From Cerrena zonata (lineage: Eukaryota; Basidiomycota; Agaricomycetes; Polyporales; Cerrenaceae), in contig JASBNA010000007.1 of the NCBI GenBank assembly GCA_038087015.1, positions 310,001 through 374,000 of the forward strand: a stretch of 64,000 bases of DNA. The letters run 5' to 3'. The notes beneath the pieces were generated by a model. That model saw only the letters and a program-made list of their open reading frames with translations, searched no databases and had not been told where the DNA came from. Shown piece after piece: positions 20,925 through 33,639 of the stretch; position 1 is the first letter of the stretch, and each line of letters begins with the position of its first letter. A program made the position numbers and the translations under genes.

Positions 20925-21874
20925 ATTGTGTTCCGTCTTATTCCGTTTCAGTCTTCGCTTTGGGTCACGCCTTGCACCTACCGTACCATGTTTTTCCCCA
21001 CACATTGCATTACTCACGATCTGTATGCGTACTTCCATGCACTAAGATATCAGGCAAGATATGCTTCTCGGGTGCCGGTGTATGAGGTGTGGTGAGAATG
21101 TTGCGCAGTTAAGGGTGGTTCGCGAATTCAAGTAGTGGATATAAATACAAATTCGCGAAAGGATGGCCAAAAACGCGGCTGGAGAAGAGAGCCTCGTGTG
21201 CCCTGAGAGTTATGACAGATGGGCCATCGGCTAGGATGGGCACAGATCGTGCGAAAGGGCCGACCATGATAGGCTGGGTCTGGCAGCGTTCCCTGGCGTG
21301 CCCAACCGGTCTCCATGGTGCCAATACGAATCGAGGTCGAGGTCGTGGTGTACGTGGTGTACGCGGTGGTGTCTGGAGACAGGTTCTTTCAAAAACATGG
21401 GCTGCGTCGAGTCGGATGGCAGGATGTTGTGTTTGGCATTTGCAGTGGCGGAAAATGATGAAATCGAAATGAACCTGAGGAGGATGATGAGGGAGATCAG
21501 TTGTGACGGCGGGGGTGACGGCTAGTGGGAGTGACGGTCACAGGCGAGAGAGAGAAAGGGCAAGCGAGCGAAAGAGACGCCTGCCCTTGTCCAACGCTGG
21601 CTGTAGCATTCTTGACCGCCACGGCTCTCTCGTCGAGCTTGCCTTCTCCCATATCGTCTCAGCCTCAGACTCCTCCTGCCCACCATAGCAGCACCACGCT
21701 CCTTCCTCCCCTTGGCGAGCAAAATCCTCCCTCTCGCCGTCCAGGCTTTTCAGCATCACAAACCCTGAAATCACACTCCCAAGATATCTATTTCCTCTGC
21801 TCCCTTCCCTCTAGCAACCGGCCCTATTTTTGCTTCTAACCAAAGCTCAAACGGCCATCTTGTCCCCCTCCTTC
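20925..21874. other. Long intergenic region upstream of msb2
   Basis: About 950 nt, no gene supported. From 21540 onward it becomes CT-rich (TCTCTC, CCCTCC), typical of a long 5' leader of a basidiomycete gene. Overlapping short frames here have no recognisable content. Confidence 0.45.
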
Positions 21875-24800
21875 ATGTATCTCTCTACGACTGGCCTCTG
21901 GTTCACCCTCATCACTCTCGCTTTCGCTCAGCTCCCCGCCGCCGATGCCTCTCATCAGGACATAACCCGCGCACACTCGCGTCGTTCATTCGACATCAGG
22001 AACAAGCAATCCCGTCGCCTTGCGGGATCATATGAGCGTCGGCTATTGGGTTTAGATGTAGACACTCCTCTCGGTGGTCAGTCCTTTCTTTCCTCTGCTC
22101 AGTGTACCCTTAATTGTGCTTGGTTACGCCCTTTTTGTGGCGTTGCGAACCAATTAAGACCCGAGACATATCTGCAGATAACCTACACCCTCTTCACGAC
22201 GTCACAGACAACGAGGATGGAGGGCTAGGGTCTATACCCGATTAGCGTTTCTTCATACAACACCTGGCTTTTGCCTTGGGACAAATGTCTATGGATGCAC
22301 GTCGTTGAGGCAGTGGGCCGCCTAAACCAGCTTGAGCGCTTGCCAATCCGACGTCAAGCATTGTTGCTCGTTTTGGACATGTCTCGCTTTTCGTCGGAGT
22401 TTGCAAAATCGTTGTCTGTTGGCAATTGTTGTCTTTTGTCATCGCTCGATTCGGGCTAATTGGGAATTGTGGATGTGTCTATGTCTAGGGATGAGACGCA
22501 TTTTTTCTTTATTTCGAATTTTGAGGGATAACTCTGGGATATCGAGGCTGAACATTCTTTTACAGATATTAATACTGATAACCTTAACATACCTGGAATA
22601 TTCGATCCACTGGACCCCACGACGACTGTATTGTCTCCTACCTCCACGGAAATCCCGGCAGAGACACCTACTGATACAGGGGCAACACCAACTGACACAG
22701 CGACCTCAGCGACCGATACAGCGACTGAATCTGCATCTGCGTCTGTGACCGACTCTGCAACTGCATCGTCGGGTACTCCTACAGACCCTGTCACTACAGA
22801 CCCCGCTACATCCGACACTGCGTCAAGCTCCGCTACAACGCCGACTGACACTCCTGCAAGCCCGACGTCAGACTCACAGGTGGCTACTTCCGCTCCTACA
22901 TCTTCGGCTACAGACGCATCAGCGACGACATCCACGCAGGCGACTACCACAGACAATTGTCTCTTGGGTCTTGACCTCTTGTGTCTTCCTACCAATGGCC
23001 CAACGACGTCTACTTCCGCGACGCCCACGGATTCACCCAGTCAAACCCCTACAGATGTCAGTTCAAGTTCTCCCACCGTACCTACGGATGGCACCACTAG
23101 TTCGGCCAGTGTACCTACTGAGCAGCCCACGACATCTGTTTCCGCTCCGGCTACAGACGCACCAGGGACGACTTCCGCACAACCGACAACTACTGATAGT
23201 GGCTGTCTCCTAGGTCTAGACCTTTTGTGTATTCCTACCAGTAATCCCACAACGTCTACTCCCGCGACGCCTACAGATACACCTAGTCAAACCCCTACAG
23301 ATGTCAGTATAAGTCAATCCACCCCAACTACAAATGTCGCTACTACTTCCCCTACTGAGCAGCCCACGACATCCGTCTCCGCTCCGGCTACAGACGCACC
23401 GGGGACGACTTCCGCACAACCGACAACTACTGACAGTGGTTGTCTCCTGGGTTTAGACCTTTTGTGTATTCCTACCGGTAATCCTACAACGTCTGCTTCC
23501 GCGACGCCTACGACGACTCCTATATCCAATCCACCGACTGTTTCCGCGACGCCTTCGGATACTTCTATATCCAATCCATTGACTGGGATTATTCCAACCA
23601 TTACGAGCATCCTTTCGCCCATACTCCCGACGAGTACCCCGGTTACAAGCATTGACACCACTGGAATCACGAGTGGTATTCCGACGTCGGTCGATATCAC
23701 TAGTGGTATCCCAATCAGTATCTCGACAACGGTTGATGTAACAAGTGGTCTCCCTACATCAGCTGTGACGACAGTCAGTACTGGTGTCACGTCGGATCCT
23801 TCTGGTGTTACTTCGGCCCCTTCTGGGGTGACATCTGGAGCTTCCTCCTCTGATTCCGTGGTCACCAGTTCTGGAGCCACCGGTGTTACGAGTGGTGTTA
23901 CTTCCGGTGCAACTTCAGGTGCCAGCACTATTTCTGGAGTTTCTTCCGATGCCTCGTCTGCTTCTGTTTCTGGGTAAGTGGTCTCCGAAAGATCGCGTAG
24001 AACAGATATACTAAATAAATCTCTCCTAGATCGAGCACCGCTATCATCAGCTTCCCAACAACTCTTCCCAGTTCGGCACAGACTTCCTTCTCGTCGTTGT
24101 CCACCGTTTCAACTGCGCTCCCGGATTCCGTCTCAAGTGACCCACCCATCAATTCTCAATTCACTTTCTTATCAACCGCGACATCACTTCTGCTCGCTCC
24201 TACTCAGAGCTCGAGCAGTCTGTCATTGAGTGACCCCGATGCGCCCACTTCGACTATTTCATTGGCTACCACCCTCCCTCCTACCGCTAGTCCTTCAGTT
24301 GCTGCTTTGCCTTCTGGACTCCCAGCCAGAATTTACCCTGCGTCTGGTGTAGATCCCACTACGGATGATTTAGATGGCTTCCAGTTCATTACTTTGCTGT
24401 TTGATCAGCTTTTGCCTTGGCCTTGGGTCTGTGGTCACACCGAGACTGCCAGTCAGATCTTCGCATACACCCCGGTTGTCATCCAAAAAGCCCTGTCTGT
24501 TAACTGTAAGTCTAATTTTAACTTCCCAACTGTTGCATAGAAACTAAATGACGTCGTTTATTGCTATAGCCGATCAAGTGAAGAGCTTTGCTCTCCAAGT
24601 CTGGAAACCCCAGGACTACACGGGCCCCACCGACCAGAACAAACTTCTGACAATGTGGATGGGATACATCCCTAAGGACATGGTTGACGACCTCGCTCAA
24701 CAACTGCTCGTCAAGAACTCTGGTTTCTACACAGCTGCAGGACAACCCTACGTCGCCATCGCTGAGCACGTCAACGCTGCATTCCCTATCAACTCAGTCA

Positions 24801-25255
24801 CGGCTCCCACTGACGATGGAAGTGCAGGAACAGGCACCTCAGGTAGCGCGAACACGGGTGCTTCTTCGTCTTCCAAGACTCGCGAGAATGTCATCATTGG
24901 CGTCGTCAGTTCCCTAGGAGGTATCACCCTCCTAGTCTTGGCATTCCTAGTCGTCCGTGCGGTCAAACAACGTAGGGAACTCGCACATCGTCGTCTCTCT
25001 GATGTCCCTGCAGGCGTTGATGCTATGGGATCTCGTCCTGATGGGCAGGACTTTGACAGGGATAGCGTGGGCGGCCAACGTCGTCGTAGCTTCTATTATG
25101 CCGAAGATTCCTTGCGCGGGTTCGCTGATACCCAGCCTGGTGGGGTGGAGCAGTATGATCAACGTGTTACTGAGAATGGGATGAGAGAACGCAGGCCGGT
25201 CAATGCTGGGATGATCTCTACACCTATACTCAGGGACAATACGATGAACTGGTGA
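21875..25255 (+). CDS. msb2: Msb2-type signalling mucin, 922 aa
   Basis: Four exons join in frame: 21875-22073, 22566-23973, 24030-24505, 24570-25255. A signal peptide (MYLSTTGLWFTLITLAFA) is followed by several dibasic sites (SRRS, RRLLG) that Kex2 could cut. A Ser/Thr/Pro-rich mucin region of about 500 residues follows. It contains three copies of CLLGLDLLC flanked by TTTDSG and PT.NPTTS. The conserved Msb2 extracellular domain follows: FQFITLLFDQLLPWPWV, SQIFAYTPVVIQKAL, ALQVWKPQDY and MGYIPKDMVDDLA. A single membrane segment (VIIGVVSSLGGITLLVLAFL) and a short cytoplasmic tail of about 100 residues complete it. Msb2 proteins sit in the plasma membrane and signal through Cdc42 to the filamentation/pathogenicity MAP kinase cascade. 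Intron 1, about 490 nt, is unusually long for this genome and could hide another exon. Confidence 0.9.
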
Positions 25256-26930
25256 AGAGATGATTAGTGTGGATGAAGAGATGTTGTGATAGGGTTGTTG
25301 GTGATGATTGGTGATTGAGTTTTGGGCGGTGTTGGTGCGGATTACTTTCCCCTGCGCTTCTTTCCAAGCGAGAAGTACGCCGCTCTTTTCTGTGTTGTGT
25401 TTTGGGATTTTTCTGGTTTTTCTTCTGCGTTTTTGCTTTCCTTTCCACAGTTGCTGCGATCGAGTTATGTGTGTTTTTTCGAGGACGAGTGCAGTGCACG
25501 GGAAAGATGATGAAATTTATGTATTTATTTTTTGGTGGGTGTGTGTGTAATAACCCGTTGGACAAAATTCTATGATTGACTTACCCATGCCCCTCCATAC
25601 ATCACCACATCACTATCCCTCCCCCTTATATCCTTATTCTCCCCCCGCATTCAATCCATTTGATATCCTGCGCCTGGTCTTTTGTGCACAGGTATTCAAC
25701 CATTCGTCGTCTGTTTGTCTTAGCACCACTACCTCTTATTTACATTTCTGCCCTCTCTCTCCTCTCTCTTTCCTGTGCATTTGAACGAACCTTGGGTAAC
25801 AGCTTTATACCCGTTCCTGGTTGCTTTTCAGGAGCTCCCCCTTTCTTCTTTTTGTTTTTTCCCTTTTCTTTGTTTTTTTTTCTTTGTGTTTGTTGCCGTA
25901 CATGGTATTTATTTCTCCTGCTGCTATGACACGATCTCTCACGAACGTGCATTTGCACCCCCAATTCCCCCCTTTTTTGCGTTGACCTTTAATTCTCTAC
26001 AGTAATGGTCCTGGAAAGTAGTGTAGTACTTTAGCCTTTTTGTCGCGCACTGGTGGCAGCAATTTTTCTCTTTTTCTCGCTTTTCTTGAATCCAATAGAC
26101 CAGGTTTTCGACATGATTTTTGTCTTCGTGATGATATTGGTATCGTTTACAAATTTATTATTAGTATTTACCTCATGACGTGGTCGTGTTGCGATGGGTG
26201 AATTCGTCAAGTATTGGGGGAGGAATGGTCGGACTCTGTACATGTTTGAGGGTACTGGGTCGCTCTGAGCGTCTTTGTCACTAATGAAGGGAGCTATCAG
26301 ACCCTTCAGACTTGGAAACTTAAAGATCACGGATTCGAAGATGGCAAAGACCCTTGTCCATGAGGAGATCCCAATTGAATACAATGGTCCTTGATAATGA
26401 CAACCCTGCCACACCCCTTGATGATTCAACCTGAGCTTCGTCTCATATAAGAAAGAAAGAAGATGATGAATCATCGACTAACAAAGCACATCACATTATA
26501 CCTTAGATAGAAGACCTACTAGTGCAGGAACATCTGTCATAGTATAGCACTGGTATGCAAGGTTCGAGACGCGAAGCATGCTTAACAAAGATGTTGCCGC
26601 AGAAGTAACGGTATCTGTCATTCTATCGGGGGAATCCGACGTCTACTTACATGCATGGAAGAGAAGGCGGAGAAGAGATAGAGCGTGTGTGGAATTTTTT
26701 TCAGGAGATAGAGGTTGAGAGTCTGAGATTGAGATATGGGCATGCGCTTGTGTCTCTAATGAATGTCCTATTCAAATGAGAAATCGGAGACGGAGACGGA
26801 GTGGTAGCCAGAAAATCTATATTGCCGATCCTCATAAAAAATACAATGCAAAGGAAAGAACGTTAGAAGTACAATGGAAGTTGAACAGAAGTGAAGCGAG
26901 TTAGGTTTATGTGTCTCTACAATGTTGAGT
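25256..26930. other. Long 3' flank and intergenic region
   Basis: T- and C-rich tracts (about 25400-25460 and 25840-25900) follow msb2, probably its 3' UTR or terminator. I see no gene up to the terpene synthase stop at 26931. Confidence 0.45.
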
Positions 26931-27965
26931 TCAGAAGTACTCTGGTACAATCTTGCTTAGTTTATACCGGGGACAATATAGATGAAAATGTGTGTAGCCT
27001 GAAACGAAGTTCTCCCATGCTTCCAGTGCTTTCCCTTCCCCTAGGATATTTCTCACCCTCTCAATTGATGACACGAGCTTGTGAGCGAGGTCATCAACAG
27101 ACTCCTCCAGAGTCTTTCCGTAGACTCGGGCGTATTGGTGAATATAGTTATGTTGATCGTCCTCAAGGGTCTCCTTGTAGAAGGAGAAAAGGTCGCTATA
27201 GATATATAGTATCAATATCAGAATATTAGAAATGACACAAGGTGTTACTTACTTTAGACCGTTGATAAAGACAATAGCATCTCTATGACATGGAGAAATA
27301 TTTAAAAATTGTTTTGTTAAGCCGAAGAAAAGAAATACAAATACTCACGGGACGGCTTGGATATACTCCTTTACATTGGGGCATATATCCTGTGGCCAGA
27401 TCGATAGAGCATAAGGCTCAGGAATTCCACCCTTGAATCGGGAATATTCGACGTATTGGCCACCATCGGGACCGATAACGAGTTCTGTAGCTTCATTCCT
27501 GCAATATATCTCTTCGTTGACATATGATACCAGGGCAGAATAGAATGTATTGGCAGCATAAGAAGGGAAGAAAGTTCGCATGGCGGTGGTAGTCTCGACG
27601 AAATGGGTAAGAACAGGTTGAAGCTGGGGCTGCCCGGTACAGAACCGGGGGATGAACTCTCGTAATGCCTGGGGATCGACGAGGGTGGCATCGTCAACGA
27701 CCGTCGCGCAGAATGTAAACAGCGATATTGCTATCTGGAGGTCGTAAGAGGTATGCTGATATGCAGCATATCCAATGTCTAGCCCAGCGACAATGTATTT
27801 TTCATACAGATGTTCTGGTATATCGAGTTTCCAGGATTGAATGGTGTCTCTGACTTTTGCCTCGACAATTGGAGGTGGCGAACGAGGGGGGAAGCGGTCA
27901 GCAGCACGACTCGTTCGAAGATAGTAGAGGATGGTCTGGCGAGCGATGGTACCGGCACTGTCCAT
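26931..27965 (-). CDS. Trichodiene-synthase-like sesquiterpene synthase, intact
   Basis: Exons 27965-27349 (617 nt), 27282-27253 (30) and 27195-26931 (265) give 303 aa. Exon lengths are identical to the paralogue at 12207-13231. The Asp-rich motif is VVDDATLVDPQ, in place for metal binding. The NSE motif reads NDLFSFYKE across the last intron. The C-terminal basic element RYKLSKIVPEYF matches the RRYRLSEI region of trichodiene synthase. It should cyclise a prenyl diphosphate in the cytosol; the product is unknown. Of the three local copies this is the one with every expected motif. No tailoring enzymes adjoin it. Confidence 0.9.
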
Positions 27966-30900
27966 ATTCTAGAAATAATGATGTTCATAACATGATAAAA
28001 CGCCGAATAACTAAAACATACCGTATAGATAGCAGGTGCGATAGGTGATATGTGGATGCGGGAACAGGTTTCTGACCTACCCTACCATGCTTGTGCTCAG
28101 ACCTTTATATATATTCTGGGTGGTCCTTCAATCGACTTGAATACCGTTTCCGAGGTTGAGAAGTCCGTGCACATATCCGGCAATTGCACATTCGTGGTAG
28201 AATGTTTGTCCCATACGAGTGGGGAACTAAAGTTGTTCGCCACGGCGTTTGTCGACGGCCGCATTAAAATGAACAGTGGGCGTATTCTCCAAGTTTCTGC
28301 AAAGTCTAGACAGCTGTCCAGACGCGCTGTGGCAATTTGTAGAGGGGGAGGCGTGCTGCGGGACTTGCCATAATTTGATCTGTTTCTTCCACATTATCAT
28401 ATCATTGACGCACGACGGAGAAGTGGGTACTTATTGCTTCCAAACAGGTAGCATGCCTATCTAGCTAAAAGTCAATTCGTTTCTGAGTAATGGTCACATT
28501 TGTCAGTTTGATGCAGAGAAGGTCGAAAAAGTCGACTTCCTCTGACCTAGCCGAAGCGGAGGATGCCTGAAGCCGTAGAGAATTTACATGAGTGTATCTT
28601 TTGCGGTGTGTCTAAAAACGTCAACAACGCAGGAGCGCGCATGCGGTGTTTAGTAGTTGCGTCGTCGAAGAAACGCCTGACATCACAGACAATGATTGAC
28701 AGTTTCAAACCTTCGCTTGTGAGCTGTAATCATGTTACAAACCTAGATGATATATCAGCTGGGAGTGACTTTTCTCCAGGATTGTATTACTCGCCGCGAA
28801 ACAAAGGCAGCCTTTCTTCCTGAAGAAAAATTAACGTTCATATGTAGTGATATAACGCTCGAAGGCGCCACTGATCGAATTTTGCCGACGGCGTTCAAAT
28901 GTCCGAGTTCTACAATTCCGAGGTTCTTGTTCTTGTATCTCGAGAGTTCTAACGCCTGACGTAGAAGAGAGCTAGAGATTACGCACTTAACTACTAACCG
29001 GAGGATATGTCAGACACTACCGAGTCTTGTAAACATCGAAGATGATTTTTTATACACGAAGGTATACCGAGAACTTGTAGGGGTAGAATGCGATTATTCA
29101 AGTACCACCTGGCAACGAGGTACACAGTACAACCTCCATGTCAGCTATGGTGACAGAGATGATTTCCACTATAGCGGCGAATGTCAGAGTTCAGTGCGGC
29201 ATGTCTGCTTGGACGACGAAATCGGCTCAACTATACCATTTTCTATACAGAGAACTTTCTCCTTATCTTGTGGTCCCCGCTGCGAGTCGGAGAATCAACA
29301 ACAATGAGCGATTGGAACGGCAGCGTTTGAGAGATTACCAAACACAGCTGCCTTGTACACATCACTGATTATTTACCCTCCTTGAACTAACGTTATCGCA
29401 TTCGCGGCAGCCAGTCCTGAGAGCCTCCTGAGATATTACAAATGGCTCGAATTTGGTTAACTCGGTAGGAAAACTCATCATTAGAACATAGTTTTGTTTA
29501 AGCTTCGAGCCCAGTGCAAGTCGAGACAATGCACTATTCTTCAGGGTCACAATCAACAATTGATGGCTTGAGACAAACGAGTGGAATATTCACATACCCG
29601 AATGGTCGAGAATCCCCATGGAATATTGGGGTTGGATATGTTGAAACAAACAGCCATTTGTTCAGTGCGATTACGAACCAGCCTTGGGTGTGACTACTAG
29701 GGGCGGCTCCTGTGTTTTGGGGCGTTTTCCAATAACTACTCTTTTCAGAGGTGTTCCCTGGTGGGTTAAATGATTAACAAGCGGTCAGAAGAAACGGGGA
29801 AGACGCTTTCTACGCGACATTTCTCACATACCAACTATATGCCCATGGGAAACATCTCAAAATGGAGGGGAGCTCGAGTGCACATTAGTCCGAGTCGAAC
29901 AAACTGACCAACAGTGACGAATATCTACTACGGTCTCCCACTGACATTCGCATCGGTGTCATTGTCATCGCTGATTTTGTAAGGCAGTGGATTCAGGTTT
30001 TATGATACCTCTAAAATGAATTGAGAGCTTTGGCTTTTCGGAAGGTAGAATGTAGTGGCAAGGAGCCCGCTATCGATAGTTTGATCTTTGAATTTGAGAA
30101 TGTTTGACCTTGTTTGACCACGGACATAAACTCTGTATATCCGTTAACTAACTCTGGCCACCTCTCTCCATCTCCATGCTGAGATGTGGATTCATTATGT
30201 CTATTCTAAAATATAGAGAGAGGGAAAAGAGAGAGAAAATCCTCGATTTGCTTCATCTACAGCTCAGAGAATTGCAACAGTGAAAGTTATGCCGTTATTA
30301 GCCATTCACGAAATCTCCGAGTCAACGTGTCACGTTTACGGGTGCCCCTTCTTTTTACCGGGTATCTCAATGATCAACCCATATCTGCTACCTTGCTATT
30401 ATTTTTCTAGGTCGAAGGCCGCGACGCCCACTTCTGAAACTTGCCGACAGCTGATCAGATAAGGTTGAGTTCCTGAAACCTGTAGACTCATTTTCTTCTC
30501 GCCACTGAATCCTACTCATGTGTAGGACAATAATAGCTAGCATCTGAGATTAGCGACAATGACTACAACGTCTCGTCAAATTAATTGGACTAGAAGATTA
30601 TGTCACGGAAATGGAAATATCATCTTGCTGCCTTTCTGCCCTTGATCGCCCACCCTCGGGTGAGGTCATCACAGGGCAAGCCAGCAAGTTAATGGCGCAG
30701 TTCACTAGTCTCGACACATCCTCTCCCGACATCCCAGTCTAGGATCACGACAGAGTTCACAGGGGAACGAGACCTTTTAACCTTTGTATGTCGGTTACTA
30801 GCCGTGTCAGCGAGGCATATTCTTGTGTAGCTATACATTCCAATTGGCGTCTAGCTTCAAGCTGGTGAAGGCCGTTGCAGTTGAGAGTGCCAGCTTGATT

Positions 30901-31657
30901 ACTTCAAGCGTAGGCTGCATGCCGAGGCTGTTCCTAGAATGACCCTAGTCCCTGACGGGGAATCATTGATATGACAGTCTGAGACATTATGCAGGCCGCA
31001 GTCCCAAGCCCATTTCTATAAGTATTTCTGGCGCAAGTATGTGAACCGCTTAACCTGATTGACCTACATAGCTCTAGTCATCAGGACACGAAGGTTATGT
31101 CGCTTTACCTGATTATTCAATAGCTGACATGTTCATCAATCCAAGTCAGCAGATGGACAACAGGCGGCACATAAATGAACTCCGCTTGCCATGTTCTAAG
31201 TACCTGGTCTTCAACAAAGACTTTCCAGTTAGACGTTCAAGTTGATACCTGAGCGGAGTGGCGTAATGCACTATAAACAGACACAATCGTTGAGTACTCA
31301 GCTGCACAACGTTCCACAGTAGCACACTCACCGTTGATATTCGTGAGAGTCAGAAAAGCTTGAAAGCGAAACGTGACCTATTTTCTGACATATCAAACCT
31401 TATAAACCGCTTCTCACCGCAAAGTTCGCAGACCTGAACACATGTTCATGTAAGTACCGTATCCAAAAAGTGAATGATCAACAACCTCCTCACAGTCAGA
31501 GTGCCTCGGAAGTGACAGTATAATTGGAAATCCATAATCTCGGCTTTAGATAAGAACATGAGCCTGTTCTCAGACCGCCGGGCGAGTGGTTAGGAGCCTC
31601 CCCTCAATCCCCTCACTCTCTCCCCACATCTCCTGTTCCTTTAGGTAGACAGACGAA
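27966..31657. other. 3.7-kb gene-free interval
   Basis: No reading frame above about 107 codons, no splice-consistent gene, no tRNA or rRNA. AGAGAG-rich tract at about 30205-30240. It may hold relic transposon sequence too decayed for me to name. Confidence 0.5.
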
Positions 31658-33446
31658 ATGTCGAATGACAAAGTACTTGGAATTGTGGTGATCGCTCGAC
31701 ATGGTGATCGACAAGGGTTCTACCAAGACCCCGAGTCTTACACCGCTTCGGCAACATCGATCACGGCCTTGGGAGAGGTAATTCCCGTTTTTATACCTCA
31801 AACATCCAACAAACTAACAATATCGTCTCATAGACGCAAGAGTTCGCATTAGGGTCACTCTTGCGTTCGTTGTACTTGAACGCTTCATCCCCGACATACA
31901 TCCAGGGGATTGCCAACACCTCATCCTTGTTCCAACAAAATCAGGTCGCTGTTCGGGCAGATGCCGGAGGAGAGGGAGGGGTCATTTTCGATAGTGCCAT
32001 TGCATTGCTTCAGGGATTGTGGCCTGCTACTAGTCTATCGAATACCACTTTAGCAGACGGAACGACTGTCGTTAGTCCACTTGGTGGCTATCAATATGTT
32101 CCCAGTACGTCATCCTGCTATACACTAAGGAAATCATATCTCACTGAGTCGAATCTTCAGTTGAATCTGTTGAACCAAATCAGGATGTTTCGTTGGAGGG
32201 TTTTACATCTTGCAACGTACGTGTTATTATCTTCCGTGGTGGCTGCGGTTGGTATACTCATGTTTTCAAACACTTCAGACTCTCAATACTCGAATCTCCA
32301 ACTTCTACGACTCCGACGAATTTCTAGCAAAAGCTAACCAAAGCGCGAACTTCCTGTCCCAGCTCAAACCTTACATGGATGGCCGTGCCGTCACTCTGGA
32401 GAACATGGTGCGTATGATTTTGTTCTGAGGGTAACTTATATTTACTTCTTCCTCTGTAGTGGAACGTCAGTAAAACATCATATACTGGGTCCCGAAACTA
32501 TGATCTTAATCTCCCAAATAGATCTTTGATTATATGAATGTCCAATCTATTCACAGTGCAGCGTTCGCCCAAAGTCTACCTAATACCTTCCTTGCCCAAG
32601 CAAGAGATCTGGCCAACTTCCACGAGTACGGTGTGTTCAGCGATGCTTCTATTGATGGAATTGGAAACAGTACGCGAGTTATTGCTTGCTTTCTCTTAGA
32701 AATATTCAAAATCATTGATCATATATTCTAGTCGCTGCACGTACAATGCTCCCTTCCATCCTGACGGCCTTCAACCGCATCGCCAACTCTTCGGACCCGC
32801 TCAAGCTCCACTACTCGTCCATTTCTTACAAGCCATTCCTGAGCTTATTCAACATGACCGGCGTCGTCCAATCTGGCGAACTCCCAGCAGCAATCGTAAA
32901 TTACGCCGCTTCCATCGTACTCGAAGTCCGCCAACCAGCATCCGGCGGCGAACCTGTCATCCGCTTCAACTTCAAGAACGGCACAGACGACACAACCTAC
33001 CACGCTCACAACCTTACTTTCTCTGGATGGAATGGTCAGGGCGACGTTCCCCTTAGTACCTTCACCAATACATTCAAACCCGCCGCTATCAACACCACAC
33101 TCCAATGGTGTAATGTTTGTGGTCAAACTTCCTTACGAGGTTGTGGAGACTTACTGGGTGCATCTCCCAGTTCGGTATCAGCTAGCTCACACCATGAGAG
33201 GTTCAGCCTTGTTGGTGCTGGATTCCTTGGTGCTGGGTTGACTGCGGCGGTTCTCTTGATGTCGTTGGCTGCTCTTATATTCTTCGGGATCTTGACTTTT
33301 GGAAGTAAGAATAAAAAGACTGCGCATGCTAGGTTTGGCAGTCGGGCTTCGGATTCTGGTTCAGAGGTCAGTATCTGTATTTTGAAAGCAGTTCTAATGC
33401 AGGCTAACATTATGTTGGTCAGTCACACTCCGTTCGCAAGGCCTGA
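31658..33446 (+). CDS. Histidine acid phosphatase (clade 2), membrane-anchored
   Basis: Eight exons join in frame: 31658-31777, 31834-32104, 32161-32216, 32279-32407, 32460-32465, 32522-32669, 32732-33366, 33423-33446 (462 aa). The catalytic RHGDR motif is at residues 14-18 with GFYQDP after it. Other family blocks are TQEFALGSLLRSLYLN, GGEGGVIFDSAIALLQG, SLEGFTSCN and YKPFLSLFNMTGV. The proton-donor HD motif is not evident, since the aligned segment reads LHYSSISYKPF, so activity may differ from classical phytases. A C-terminal hydrophobic segment (GAGLTAAVLLMSLAALIFFG) and a basic tail suggest membrane anchoring, although no N-terminal signal peptide is present. Exon 5 is a 6-nt microexon coding Trp-Asn. 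The last exon codes SHSVRKA. Confidence 0.87.
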
Positions 33447-33639
33447 AAACCCCAATTGTCCCTGTACACGAACAAATAAAATGTGGCTTATGGAGAGGTA
33501 TGATCGCAGTTGTATTTGTATGAATATTACAAAATGTTACAAATATTGGAATACAAACTGAGTGTGTAAGCTCAGAATTTGAGACAATAAATACAGGCCT
33601 GGGGAGCATTTATTGCGAGACAGCATCAGAAGTCCGACC

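Noticed and set aside
22456..23928. Long Val-rich frames on the minus strand
   Set aside because: Antisense shadow of the Thr/Ser-rich msb2 exon.
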